From Bacteroidales bacterium (GTDB lineage Bacteria; Bacteroidota; Bacteroidia; Bacteroidales; Muribaculaceae): a stretch of DNA of 41,664 nucleotides. Positions 35,001 to 41,664 of this stretch are shown piece after piece; within the stretch, counting starts at the first letter, position 1, and each line of letters starts with the position of its first letter. The position numbers and the translations under genes are program-made. The stretch covers positions 57,914-99,577 of the forward strand of contig DXYS01000096.1 of the NCBI GenBank assembly GCA_019415705.1, read 5' to 3'. Under the pieces are notes generated by a model. That model did no database searches, was not told where the DNA came from, and was given only the letters and a program-made list of their open reading frames with translations.

Positions 35001-37109
35001 TTACCAGTCAATTCCCTGAGTGGGAAGAACGGCCCATTTCTGGATGAGGATGCTGAAACGCATGTTGTAGGTCACGTTGTCTGACGGGGGCAGCAGGGGA
35101 TCGTCAAAACCGAGAATACCGGTACCTAAACCCGAAATCTGGTTGACCACGAGCTGATAGCTGTGGTTGCGGACGAGGCCGAAATCTCCGGCTTCCATCT
35201 TGGTCCAGTCCCATTCGCGCTGGGTTTTGCCGTAGTTGGGGTTGGTCTTCTGATTACCGGTGTTGATGGTATTGGTGCCTTTGCGATACCATCCGAAGTG
35301 ATGGATGGGAGCCGAGAAGAAGGCACGGCCGTTGGTGTAGGCCGATGCGCCGCCGAGAGTCTCGTAGAGGAGACGGTTGGCGCGGGCGATGTTGGCCTCG
35401 GAGTTAAGAGCAACCTCCTGTGCTCCGACCGGAGCCAGCGGGTCGTGGAAGAAGAGCTTGGCGTTGGTTGTGTTGGTTTTGTGCTGCAGGGTGACGATGC
35501 GGCTTGCCACTCTCAGACCTTCGCGCGATGCTTTGGCGGGATGTTCGATTGAGAACTCGGCGGTGAGATTTGCGAGAGCGGTTGCGTCGTCGGCAGGAGC
35601 GTTTGACACGTCGGTCAGGTCATAGTTTTTGTTGCCGTCTTTGTCGATATAGTAAACGACTTTCTGAGACTTGAGCATATAATCGCGCAGTGAGGTAGCT
35701 CCGGTGATGGCTGCGCCGCCTTTGTCGGTTTCGGCGGTGTAGATTGTCACGCGCTCGGCGGCTCCTGTGCCGTTTGTGCCGTATGTGTAGAATGTCGGAG
35801 ATTTGTTGTCGGCGGTCTGGACTTTAGTGTCGCCGACCTTTACCTCATAATAGCCTGCCACGATGGCTGATGCGATTGCAGCAAGGGGATTGTGCTGCGA
35901 AGGCATATTGTTGCCGGTAAGCACGTTTTTGGTGACGGTAGACTCGAAGAAATAGTTGGTTTCGCCTATTTTTGTCGAGCCGTTAGCTGATTTGAAGTGG
36001 TTATAGCTCTGATAGAATGTGTTGTAAGGATAGTTGGCCATCGTCGTGTTGGGATCGTATTTTGTCGACCCGAGCACGTCGAGGATGTCATCGGCTACAA
36101 CAGGATAGCTCTCGCTGTAATAGGCCGGTGATGCGGTCCAGTAGCTGCGATAGCGTGTGGCGTCGTTCCAGTCCCATGGAATGTTGCTGTTGACATCGGC
36201 AAAATCACGGAATTGGTTAGTATTAGTGCTCTGGCGGTAAGATTTGATAAAGTAGCAGCTTTTTTCATAGTTGTTGACTGTCCAGCCCTCGGGCACAAAT
36301 GTCAGAGTAATGCCGTTGGTGACATAGTCGTCGACCTTGATGCTGTTCACGGCTGATGCTCCTTCGCCTGCAGTCTGGGTGCCGCTGAGTTTGACTTTTA
36401 CGGCATATCGCTCTACGTAGCAGTCGATTGTCGCTGCTTTGAGAGCGTCGATTGCCGTCTGGTCAGCTCCGGCGGCGGTGCCGTCAGCAACGAGCTTGTC
36501 CATTTCGCTTTTTGTTTTGAGCACGTTTGTTTCAAACGGAGTGGCCATAATCAGAGTGTTGTCGGTATTGCTGGCAACGTCTTTGCCGTAATATACCGAG
36601 TTGCTCATCGCAAAGCCGGTTTTGGTGCCGTTTGACTCGAGAACAGAGTTAAGGATGTCTTGCTGAGCATCGTGCATGCTCTTGTTCATGTGCATGGCCG
36701 GATTGACGGCGTTGACTATGACGATGACATAGTTGGGCAGTGTGTTGCCCTGCACGAGTTCGACGGGTACAACAGAGGTGATGACTTTGTTGACATGGTC
36801 GGGTGATGTGGCGTCACCTACTTGGAATTTGTTCTCGCTTGCGTCGATGCGCACATGGCTTACATAATCCTTGTTGCGGTCATAGAAGAAGAAGTCAAGA
36901 GAGTTGACTGCGCTTTCGGCGGCTGTGCCGGCGTCAAAGTCAGAGAGCGCACGTGTGCCGGTTTCGTCGTTGCTGGAGATTGACACGCGCAGATAGCGGG
37001 TTTCGTCGTTTTCGGCAGTCGGAGGAGCCGGCTGGTCGTTGGTGTCTGAACAAGCCTGCATTGAGGCTATGGCGAGAACACCGAGCGCCAGTTTGAAAAA
37101 TTTGTTCAT
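35001..37109 (-). CDS. Mfa1-family major fimbrial subunit
   Basis: Probable shaft subunit of the fimbria. From the ATG at 37109 the product has 702 residues and a lipoprotein signal MNKFFKLALGVLAIASMQAC (Cys20); in-frame upstream codons to 37184 would add 25 residues before it. Features include RYLRVSISSND, a conserved Arg-rich TGTRALSDFD segment where Mfa1/FimA pilins are trimmed by proteases, VNSLDFFFYDRNKDYVSHV, YVIVIVNAVNP, VERYAVKVKLSG and a C-terminal domain with KTQREWDWTK, VRNHSYQLVVNQISGLG and the last 16 residues ILIQKWAVLPTQGIDW. It is about 130-150 residues longer than P. gingivalis Mfa1. Second gene of the operon, and the longest spacer follows it, as expected of the most abundant product. 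Confidence 0.88.
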   Translation of the reverse strand: MNKFFKLALGVLAIASMQACSDTNDQPAPPTAENDETRYLRVSISSNDETGTRALSDFDAGTAAESAVNSLDFFFYDRNKDYVSHVRIDASENKFQVGDATSPDHVNKVITSVVPVELVQGNTLPNYVIVIVNAVNPAMHMNKSMHDAQQDILNSVLESNGTKTGFAMSNSVYYGKDVASNTDNTLIMATPFETNVLKTKSEMDKLVADGTAAGADQTAIDALKAATIDCYVERYAVKVKLSGTQTAGEGASAVNSIKVDDYVTNGITLTFVPEGWTVNNYEKSCYFIKSYRQSTNTNQFRDFADVNSNIPWDWNDATRYRSYWTASPAYYSESYPVVADDILDVLGSTKYDPNTTMANYPYNTFYQSYNHFKSANGSTKIGETNYFFESTVTKNVLTGNNMPSQHNPLAAIASAIVAGYYEVKVGDTKVQTADNKSPTFYTYGTNGTGAAERVTIYTAETDKGGAAITGATSLRDYMLKSQKVVYYIDKDGNKNYDLTDVSNAPADDATALANLTAEFSIEHPAKASREGLRVASRIVTLQHKTNTTNAKLFFHDPLAPVGAQEVALNSEANIARANRLLYETLGGASAYTNGRAFFSAPIHHFGWYRKGTNTINTGNQKTNPNYGKTQREWDWTKMEAGDFGLVRNHSYQLVVNQISGLGTGILGFDDPLLPPSDNVTYNMRFSILIQKWAVLPTQGIDW

Positions 37110-37189
37110 AGATGAATGAATTAAGTTATTGAAATGATTGATTTTGCTTACGCGGATATATGATGGTTTGTGTAAGGATTTCATGTCGG

Positions 37190-38662
37190 TCAGTTGTCAG
37201 TGTCTGCGGCGCAGTCTGACGACGATGCTTCGATAGCATCGTTGACTTGACGGATAGCATCGTCGGCCTGTTTGACGCCGAGTGTTTTGGCCTCTTTAAA
37301 TAAAGCGAGCGCCTCGTTGAGATGCATTTCGAGAGCGGCGATGACTCCACGGGCGTAGACGGTCTCGGCGGAGTGCGGCAGTTTGTCTAAAAGTTCGGCT
37401 GCGCGTGTGTAGTCGCCCGAGCTGATTGCTTCGTTGACATCGTGGAGCGCCGAAAGCTCCTCTGTTTTATAATAGTGTGCATAATCGACGCGATAGTTGG
37501 TCTGACGGAGCAGCGGCAGGATGTTGGCACGTATAGATCTGAAGTCTGCAGGGAAGTTTTTGCGCAACAGTGCTTCTTTGGCGTCGGGGTCACGGTCGGA
37601 GTTAATCAGGCTGATTATTTCATCGCGGTGTGGCAGCGAAGAGGCTGTGACGGCGGCGAGCAGCCCGTCCCAGTTCTCAGGCTCAGACTCTGCCACGATT
37701 ATGTGTGAGGGGAAGTCATGTCGTTTGAGCAGGTAGTCGCGTATCGATTGGGTTCGTGCGGCGGCGAGGCGTGCGTTTTTGTCATACGGACCGTCGGGTG
37801 ATGCAGTGCCTTTAATCCATACTCCGGTAATCTCGACATTGCCTAATGACGTTATCGAGTCAATCGTGTTGTCGATTTTTGCAAGTTCGCGACTGTTGTC
37901 TAAATATGCCGGGTCGATGGCGGTTGATGAGGTGGGGAACTTTATGTCGGCCGACCCGCTCAGACTTGCGCGGTTGATGACCGCCGACGGTGTTTCGACA
38001 AGAACAAAATTAAATGACGGCAGACATACAGGGGTTTCGACTGAGACAAGCGTGTCTGTTGCAAATGTCGGCGGAATGTCTATTATGCCATATTTAACCT
38101 TCTTATGCTCAGGATCGAAGCGATAGACAAGATTGATGGCGGCTTTTGTCGGACCGAAGTAGTTTTTATTGTGGGACGCTATGACGCGGCCGCAGTTTGT
38201 GCAGGGGTATTTATCATAGCTGTAGCGTGCGTAACCGACGGCAATTTCGGCTTCAAGTCCCCATCGGCGTCCGAACTGCCATGCGTAGCCATAGCCTACG
38301 CCGAGACCTGCAGCCCAGCCCTGACGACGCTGACGGCCGTCAAATGAGTAGTTGAATTGTCCGCCGAAAAGGTGTCCTGCAAAGAAATGGCCGCGGAACG
38401 CGTCTTTGGTCCAGCGACGAGCCTCGGGCTGAATCATCCAGTGGCGCCAGCGTCGCCCGTGCGACAGTGTCCACGAGTTGATATTGCCTGAAAGGTCTAT
38501 TGTCCATTCGGGCGCAACGCGTAATTCGGCCCCGAGGTTGACCGTCATTGTTGCGTCATAAAGCAGATTGGTCTTGATGGCGGCGGTGGACTCGATGTTT
38601 TCGGCCCGTCCTGCCGGAGTGAGGACGGCAAGACATAGTAACGACAGGGCTAATTGTTTCAT
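37190..38662 (-). CDS. DUF3575 / OmpA-like protein heading the fimbrial operon
   Basis: The 490-residue protein has a signal peptide (MKQLALSLLCLAVLTPAGRA) and an N-terminal DUF3575 membrane-barrel-like domain (about 28-200; KTNLLYDATMTVNLGAELR, WIDLSGN-like strands, GVGYGYAWQFGRRWGLEAEI). An OmpA-like domain (about 235-345) contains GVWIKGTASPDGPYDKNARL and RTQSIRDYL, then a helical TPR-like tail (about 400-475). DUF3575 genes often open Bacteroidales fimbrial operons, and the protein is probably an outer-membrane assembly or cell-wall-linking factor; this role is inferred. It is the first gene of the operon, 80 nt before the major subunit. A Cys pair (PCTNCG) lies in the barrel region. Confidence 0.85.
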   Translation of the reverse strand: MKQLALSLLCLAVLTPAGRAENIESTAAIKTNLLYDATMTVNLGAELRVAPEWTIDLSGNINSWTLSHGRRWRHWMIQPEARRWTKDAFRGHFFAGHLFGGQFNYSFDGRQRRQGWAAGLGVGYGYAWQFGRRWGLEAEIAVGYARYSYDKYPCTNCGRVIASHNKNYFGPTKAAINLVYRFDPEHKKVKYGIIDIPPTFATDTLVSVETPVCLPSFNFVLVETPSAVINRASLSGSADIKFPTSSTAIDPAYLDNSRELAKIDNTIDSITSLGNVEITGVWIKGTASPDGPYDKNARLAAARTQSIRDYLLKRHDFPSHIIVAESEPENWDGLLAAVTASSLPHRDEIISLINSDRDPDAKEALLRKNFPADFRSIRANILPLLRQTNYRVDYAHYYKTEELSALHDVNEAISSGDYTRAAELLDKLPHSAETVYARGVIAALEMHLNEALALFKEAKTLGVKQADDAIRQVNDAIEASSSDCAADTDN

Positions 38663-38770
38663 TGTGTTGTCTTATTTGGGGATCTTGCAGCAATTGTAGG
38701 ATTGTGTCCGTACGAGTGTGTAAGAAAGTAGCTATATATTAAAGTAATGATTGATTACGGTAGAGAGGTA

Positions 38771-38786
38771 CTGAAAGCTCTTTCAG
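38771..38786. promoter_or_regulatory. Candidate operator dyad upstream of the fimbrial operon
   Basis: CTGAAAG and CTTTCAG flank a 2-nt centre, a perfect 7-bp dyad 109 nt before the first fimbrial start. The short centre is typical of a dimer binding site rather than a terminator. The binding protein is unknown. Confidence 0.4.
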
Positions 38787-38902
38787 GTGTGTATTTTCAA
38801 ATTGTTTACAAATGTCGGGATTTTGTGTGAAAAATAAAAATATTGAACACTTGTTAACGCTTGAATTAACGCAGTTTAACATAGGGAGAAACAATTTTTG
38901 AC

Positions 38903-38911
38903 GGGGGGGGG
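38903..38911. repeat. Homopolymeric G9 tract
   Basis: Nine G in a row (C on the fimbrial coding strand), 241 bp before the first fimbrial gene. It is the longest G/C homopolymer I noticed in the window and prone to slipped-strand length change. Confidence 0.8.
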
Positions 38912-39130
38912 TAAGAGTTTGAAAATTAGATGATTATAAATAATTTTAGATCCGAAGATGCGTTGTCCATTGTTTTGTCTATGGCGTTGTTTATCCGTCG
39001 GCGAAAAGTGGTAAAAAAGTCCGAAACATGAACTGCCATCATGTCATTGTTGTTTTAAACATAGGATTGATAAGTTTAACTGCCGGTGCATCTGTTGTAA
39101 GATTTATGTATCGGACAAATTTTATGGACT

Positions 39131-39538
39131 ATGAAATACAGAATCGATGAAATCGAAGGCGTTGGCGAGGCCTACGCCGAGAAACTTAAAGCCGAGGGCA
39201 TATCGACGGTCGACGAGTTGCTCGAGCGTTGTCGCAAACCGGCGGGACGTAAGGAGATTGCCGAGAAAACCGGCATTTCGCCCAAACTCATCCTCAAGTG
39301 GGTCAATCATGCCGATTTGTTCCGTGTAGATGGTGTCGGTCCTCAGTTCGCCGAGCTCCTTGAAGCGTCGGGCGTGGACACTGTCAAGGAAATGCGCCAT
39401 CGCAAAGCCGAGAATCTTGTGGCTGCTATGGAACGTGTCAACGCCGAGAAAAAGCTCACACGCCGTGTGCCGTCAGTGGCTGAGATGACGCGAATGATAG
39501 AGTGTGCCGCCGCGCTGGAGCCGATGGTAGAATACTAA
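39131..39538 (+). CDS. DUF4332-type helix-hairpin-helix protein
   Basis: The 135-residue protein contains two helix-hairpin-helix units: IEGVGEAYAEKLKAEGISTVDELLERC (about 8-35, quoted in part) and VDGVGPQFAELLEASGVDTVKEM (about 66-90). These GVGxxxAxxLxxxGxxTVxEL patterns define DUF4332, seen in small proteins that may bind DNA or other macromolecules without sequence preference. A role in DNA handling is only inferred. It has no signal peptide and stands alone between the fimbrial regulatory gap and the next gene's promoter. Its own promoter is not evident. Confidence 0.85.
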   Translation: MKYRIDEIEGVGEAYAEKLKAEGISTVDELLERCRKPAGRKEIAEKTGISPKLILKWVNHADLFRVDGVGPQFAELLEASGVDTVKEMRHRKAENLVAAMERVNAEKKLTRRVPSVAEMTRMIECAAALEPMVEY

Positions 39539-39550
39539 GGATAAAACGGT

Positions 39551-39580
39551 CTGAAAAGATTATAGCTTTTAGTTGTTTTG
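39551..39580 (+). terminator. Weak hairpin after the DUF4332 gene
   Basis: CTGAAAAG (39551-39558) can pair with CTTTTAG (39566-39572) with one bulge, followed by TTGTTTTG. It would separate the DUF4332 gene from the downstream pair. Confidence 0.35.
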
Positions 39581-39599
39581 TATGCCATGGAGCAAATTA

Positions 39600-39631
39600 T
39601 TTGGTCTGTGGCATGCTTATTAGTATTTTTG
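39600..39631 (+). promoter_or_regulatory. Predicted promoter of the DUF5106 lipoprotein gene
   Basis: TTTG (39600-39603) and TATTTTTG (39624-39631) lie 20 nt apart, a consensus match. The start codon at 39646 is only about 8 nt from the predicted start of transcription. Confidence 0.72.
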
Positions 39632-39645
39632 CGTAAAAATTTTGT

Positions 39646-40611
39646 ATGAAATCTGTTTCATTATCACTTTTTGTTCTTGTATCGGCTGCTGTCACTGCAT
39701 GCAGCCCGTCGGCAAATGCAGACAAACGGGGCAATATTCCTGCCGACAGCACTGCCGAGGCGTTGCAACTTGCGCTGCCTGCGCTGCCTGACACTCTTGT
39801 CGAGCCGGAGGCTCGTGCCGCATATCTGTTAATGCACTTTTGGGATGCTATGGACTGGCGTGACGACAAGCACGTCGATTCGGAGGATTTTATGGAGCAG
39901 AACGCGGCAAATTTCTATGACCTCTTTAGACTCACTGACAGCCTGACGGCGTCGGCGGCTACGGCCCGTATGCTCGAGGCTGCGGCAGTATCGCCAAAGT
40001 CTTATCGTATTGTAGCCGAGATTGCCGAGAAATATCTCTACGACCCGAATTCGCCTATGCTTAATGAGGAGTCTTATCTGATTGTAACAGACCGTCTTGT
40101 GGCTGATAATCGTCTTGACGAGGGTGAGATGGTGAGGCTCGCTGACCGTCGCCGGCGCATGTTGCTCAACCGTGTCGGCACAGAGGCTTCTGATTTTGTT
40201 TTGACCGACCGAGACGGGAAGAGTCTGTCTCTGTCGGAGATTGTCAGCCGCAGACCGTACACGGTCGTAATGTTCTATGATACTGACTGCGAGGACTGCA
40301 AGGAGATCGAGCACCGGTTGATGACCACCCCCGAGTTGGGTGGCGGCATCGCTGCCGGACTCTTGAGTTTCGTTGCCGTGAGTCCCTTTGAGGTTGATAC
40401 TGACGAATGGTCGGCGCAGGCGGCGACTTTCCCCGGAGAGTGGACAGTCGGATATTCGCCCGAGGGACGGATAGATGCAGACGAAATATATGATATACGC
40501 GCCACTCCATCGATTTATGTTATCGGACGTGACGGCCGCGTCTTGGCCAAGGATGTCAGAGCCGACAATCTCAGAGAGTGGATTGCCTATCAGTTGCAAC
40601 AACATAACTAA
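39646..40611 (+). CDS. DUF5106 / thioredoxin-fold lipoprotein
   Basis: The 321-residue protein has a lipoprotein signal (MKSVSLSLFVLVSAAVTAC, Cys19), a helical DUF5106-like domain (about 45-175, beginning near YLLMHFWDAMDW), and a C-terminal thioredoxin/AhpC-TSA fold (about 185-318). The second domain has ASDFVLTDRDGKSLSLSEI, then VMFYDTDCEDCKE with a CxxC redox pair and TPSIYVIGRDGRVL with the cis-Pro. Such proteins act as periplasm-facing, membrane-attached thiol oxidoreductases of TlpA/ResA type; the substrate is unknown. The next gene begins 10 nt downstream, so the two are probably cotranscribed. Confidence 0.85.
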   Translation: MKSVSLSLFVLVSAAVTACSPSANADKRGNIPADSTAEALQLALPALPDTLVEPEARAAYLLMHFWDAMDWRDDKHVDSEDFMEQNAANFYDLFRLTDSLTASAATARMLEAAAVSPKSYRIVAEIAEKYLYDPNSPMLNEESYLIVTDRLVADNRLDEGEMVRLADRRRRMLLNRVGTEASDFVLTDRDGKSLSLSEIVSRRPYTVVMFYDTDCEDCKEIEHRLMTTPELGGGIAAGLLSFVAVSPFEVDTDEWSAQAATFPGEWTVGYSPEGRIDADEIYDIRATPSIYVIGRDGRVLAKDVRADNLREWIAYQLQQHN

Positions 40612-40621
40612 AATAAAGACA

Positions 40622-41590
40622 ATGAAATACAGATATTGCGGACACAGCGGTGTGCAGTTGCCCGAGATTTCGCTCGGATTGTGGCACAATTTCGGTGATG
40701 TCGATGATTACGGCGAAGCAAAACGCATGATTGTCAGTGCCTTTGGTCACGGCATCTGCCATTTTGACCTCGCCAACAATTACGGGCCGGCTCCGGGAAG
40801 CGCCGAGACTAATTTCGGGCGCATATTGCGTGAGGAACTTGCCTCACACCGCGACGAGATGTTTATCTCGTCAAAGGCCGGGCATGACATGTGGCCCGGT
40901 GTCTATGGCACAGGCTCGTCGCGCAAAAATCTCATCGCCTCGTGTGATGCGTCGCTTCGACGCACCGGCCTTGAATATTTCGACGTCTTTTACAGCCATC
41001 GCTACGACGGGGTGACTCCCGTCGAGGAGACCATGCAGGCGCTTGTCGACATAGTGCGCTCGGGACGTGCGCTTTACGCCGGCATATCAAAATATCCGCC
41101 CGAACTGCAGCAGCGCTGTTGCGATTTGCTGCGCGAGGCCGCCGTCCCATGTCTCGTCGGACAATACCGCTACTCGATGTATGACCGCAAGGCTTTGGCC
41201 AATATAGCTGTAGCCGCCGAAAACGGCACGGGTGTGGTCTGCTTCTCACCTTTGGCACAAGGCCTGTTGACTGACAAATATTTAGACGGCATACCCGAGC
41301 ACTCGCGTGCGGCACGCGAAAGCGGATTTCTGCAGCGCTCGCAGGTCAGCGCCGAGCGTGTCGAAGCTTCGCGCGAACTCAATGTAATCGCTGCCGGCCG
41401 CGGACAGACCCTCGCTCAGATGGCGCTCGCATGGATTCTCTCAGACCGCCGTGTGACTTCGGTGATAGTCGGAGCTTCGTCGGTCGCTCAGTTGGAGGCA
41501 AATCTCAAAGCCTTAGACAACACTGCGTTTACGCCTGAGGAAATGGCTCGTATAGACGAGATTATCAGCCGAGAAGGCATCAGTTTTTGA
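40622..41590 (+). CDS. Aldo/keto reductase (YghZ/Gpr-like)
   Basis: NADPH-dependent reductase of the AKR14-like branch, whose E. coli member YghZ reduces L-glyceraldehyde 3-phosphate and methylglyoxal. The ATG at 40622 gives 322 residues beginning MKYRYCGHSGVQLPEISLGLW; a longer frame from 40475 overlaps the previous gene and is rejected. The catalytic tetrad is visible: Asp in HFDLANNYGP with its Tyr, Lys in ISSKAGHDMWPG, and His in FYSHRYD. The cofactor end has PLAQGLLTDKYLDG and a late IVGASSVAQLEANL. The length is slightly below YghZ (346). Ten nt separate it from the thioredoxin-fold lipoprotein. The remaining 74 nt of the window hold nothing I recognise. Confidence 0.93.
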   Translation: MKYRYCGHSGVQLPEISLGLWHNFGDVDDYGEAKRMIVSAFGHGICHFDLANNYGPAPGSAETNFGRILREELASHRDEMFISSKAGHDMWPGVYGTGSSRKNLIASCDASLRRTGLEYFDVFYSHRYDGVTPVEETMQALVDIVRSGRALYAGISKYPPELQQRCCDLLREAAVPCLVGQYRYSMYDRKALANIAVAAENGTGVVCFSPLAQGLLTDKYLDGIPEHSRAARESGFLQRSQVSAERVEASRELNVIAAGRGQTLAQMALAWILSDRRVTSVIVGASSVAQLEANLKALDNTAFTPEEMARIDEIISREGISF

Positions 41591-41664
41591 TTAGGCTCAG
41601 AAAAAATCGCGTGAAGATTCCAAATCGAAGTGCAAAACTTTGATATAGGAATTACTCATTTTCC

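Larger units (their letters stand above)
38663..39130. other. Regulatory gap upstream of the fimbrial operon, with G9 tract and dyads
   Basis: No gene is visible in these 468 bp. On the fimbrial side there is a 16-bp dyad CTGAAAGCTCTTTCAG (38771-38786), two direct TTAACGC units 12 nt apart (38854-38860, 38866-38872) with a looser TTTAACA at 38874-38880, and nine consecutive G at 38903-38911. I found no exact TAnnTTTG promoter for either flanking gene, so the fimbrial promoter is probably activator-dependent or degenerate. No invertible-promoter inverted repeats longer than this dyad are apparent. Confidence 0.55.

Noticed and set aside
38663..39130. Invertible promoter controlled by a site-specific recombinase
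   Set aside because: No pair of long inverted repeats flanks a promoter-like segment, and no recombinase gene is in the window.
39829..40689. Long minus-strand ORF (286 codons) opposite the DUF5106 gene
   Set aside because: It lies fully antisense to a gene with clear signal peptide, CxxC motif and promoter; its composition (many Arg, Cys, His, Ser) is that of a reading-frame shadow.

Overview
The window looks like chromosomal DNA of a gut-type Bacteroidales bacterium, with a Muribaculaceae-like lineage the best guess. Coding GC is above 50 percent. Genes lack Shine-Dalgarno sequences, and several upstream regions carry the Bacteroidetes sigma-ABfr promoter (TTTG, 19-20 nt, TAnnTTTG). Typical Bacteroidetes proteins are present: Rho with a long disordered insert, a lipoprotein TamA homologue (TamL), Mfa1/Mfa2-type fimbrial lipoproteins, and DUF3575, DUF4906 and DUF5106 proteins. 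I found no rRNA, tRNA, CRISPR array, transposase or integrase.

Layout. 1-717: the 3' end of an integral membrane protein, then the fluoride channel crcB. 795-3698: promoter, about 300 nt leader, rho, its terminator, and a small SecB-like protein. 3702-11534 (minus): tamB, tamL and xthA, probably one transcript. 11535-11770: two back-to-back consensus promoters. 11771-18426 (plus): a compact operon with a lipoate ligase and a complete glycine cleavage system (gcvT, gcvH, gcvPA, gcvPB, lpdA). 18395-20275: an AT-rich insertion carrying an AbiEi/AbiEii toxin-antitoxin pair, bounded by a perfect 19-bp direct repeat that duplicates the 3' end of lpdA in frame. 20342-26049 (minus): an export operon of ABC ATPase, two MacB/FtsX-type permeases, a periplasmic adaptor and a TolC-type outer-membrane channel. 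The adaptor is frameshifted at a seven-base homopolymer. 26146-26482: a hairpin-rich non-coding stretch. 26483-38662 (minus): a 12-kb fimbrial operon of six exported proteins (DUF3575/OmpA-like, Mfa1-type major subunit, Mfa2/FimB-type anchor, fimbrillin-like protein, a putative lectin-like tip protein, and a DUF4906 protein with tandem C-terminal repeats). 39131-41590 (plus): a DUF4332 helix-hairpin-helix protein, a DUF5106/thioredoxin-fold lipoprotein and an aldo/keto reductase.

How the genes fit together. The lipoate ligase can attach lipoate to GcvH, and GcvP, GcvT and Lpd complete glycine cleavage. TamB and TamL form an envelope-spanning module. The fimbrial genes overlap by 4 nt at two junctions and are probably cotranscribed. 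Two strong hairpins after the major-subunit gene may set subunit ratios, and a G9 tract lies upstream of the operon. The most distinctive observations are the lpdA-end duplication around the toxin-antitoxin cassette, the T7 frameshift in the adaptor, the C-terminal motif shared by shaft and anchor pilins, and the G9 tract with nearby dyads. All functional calls come from reading the sequence; no database search was run.
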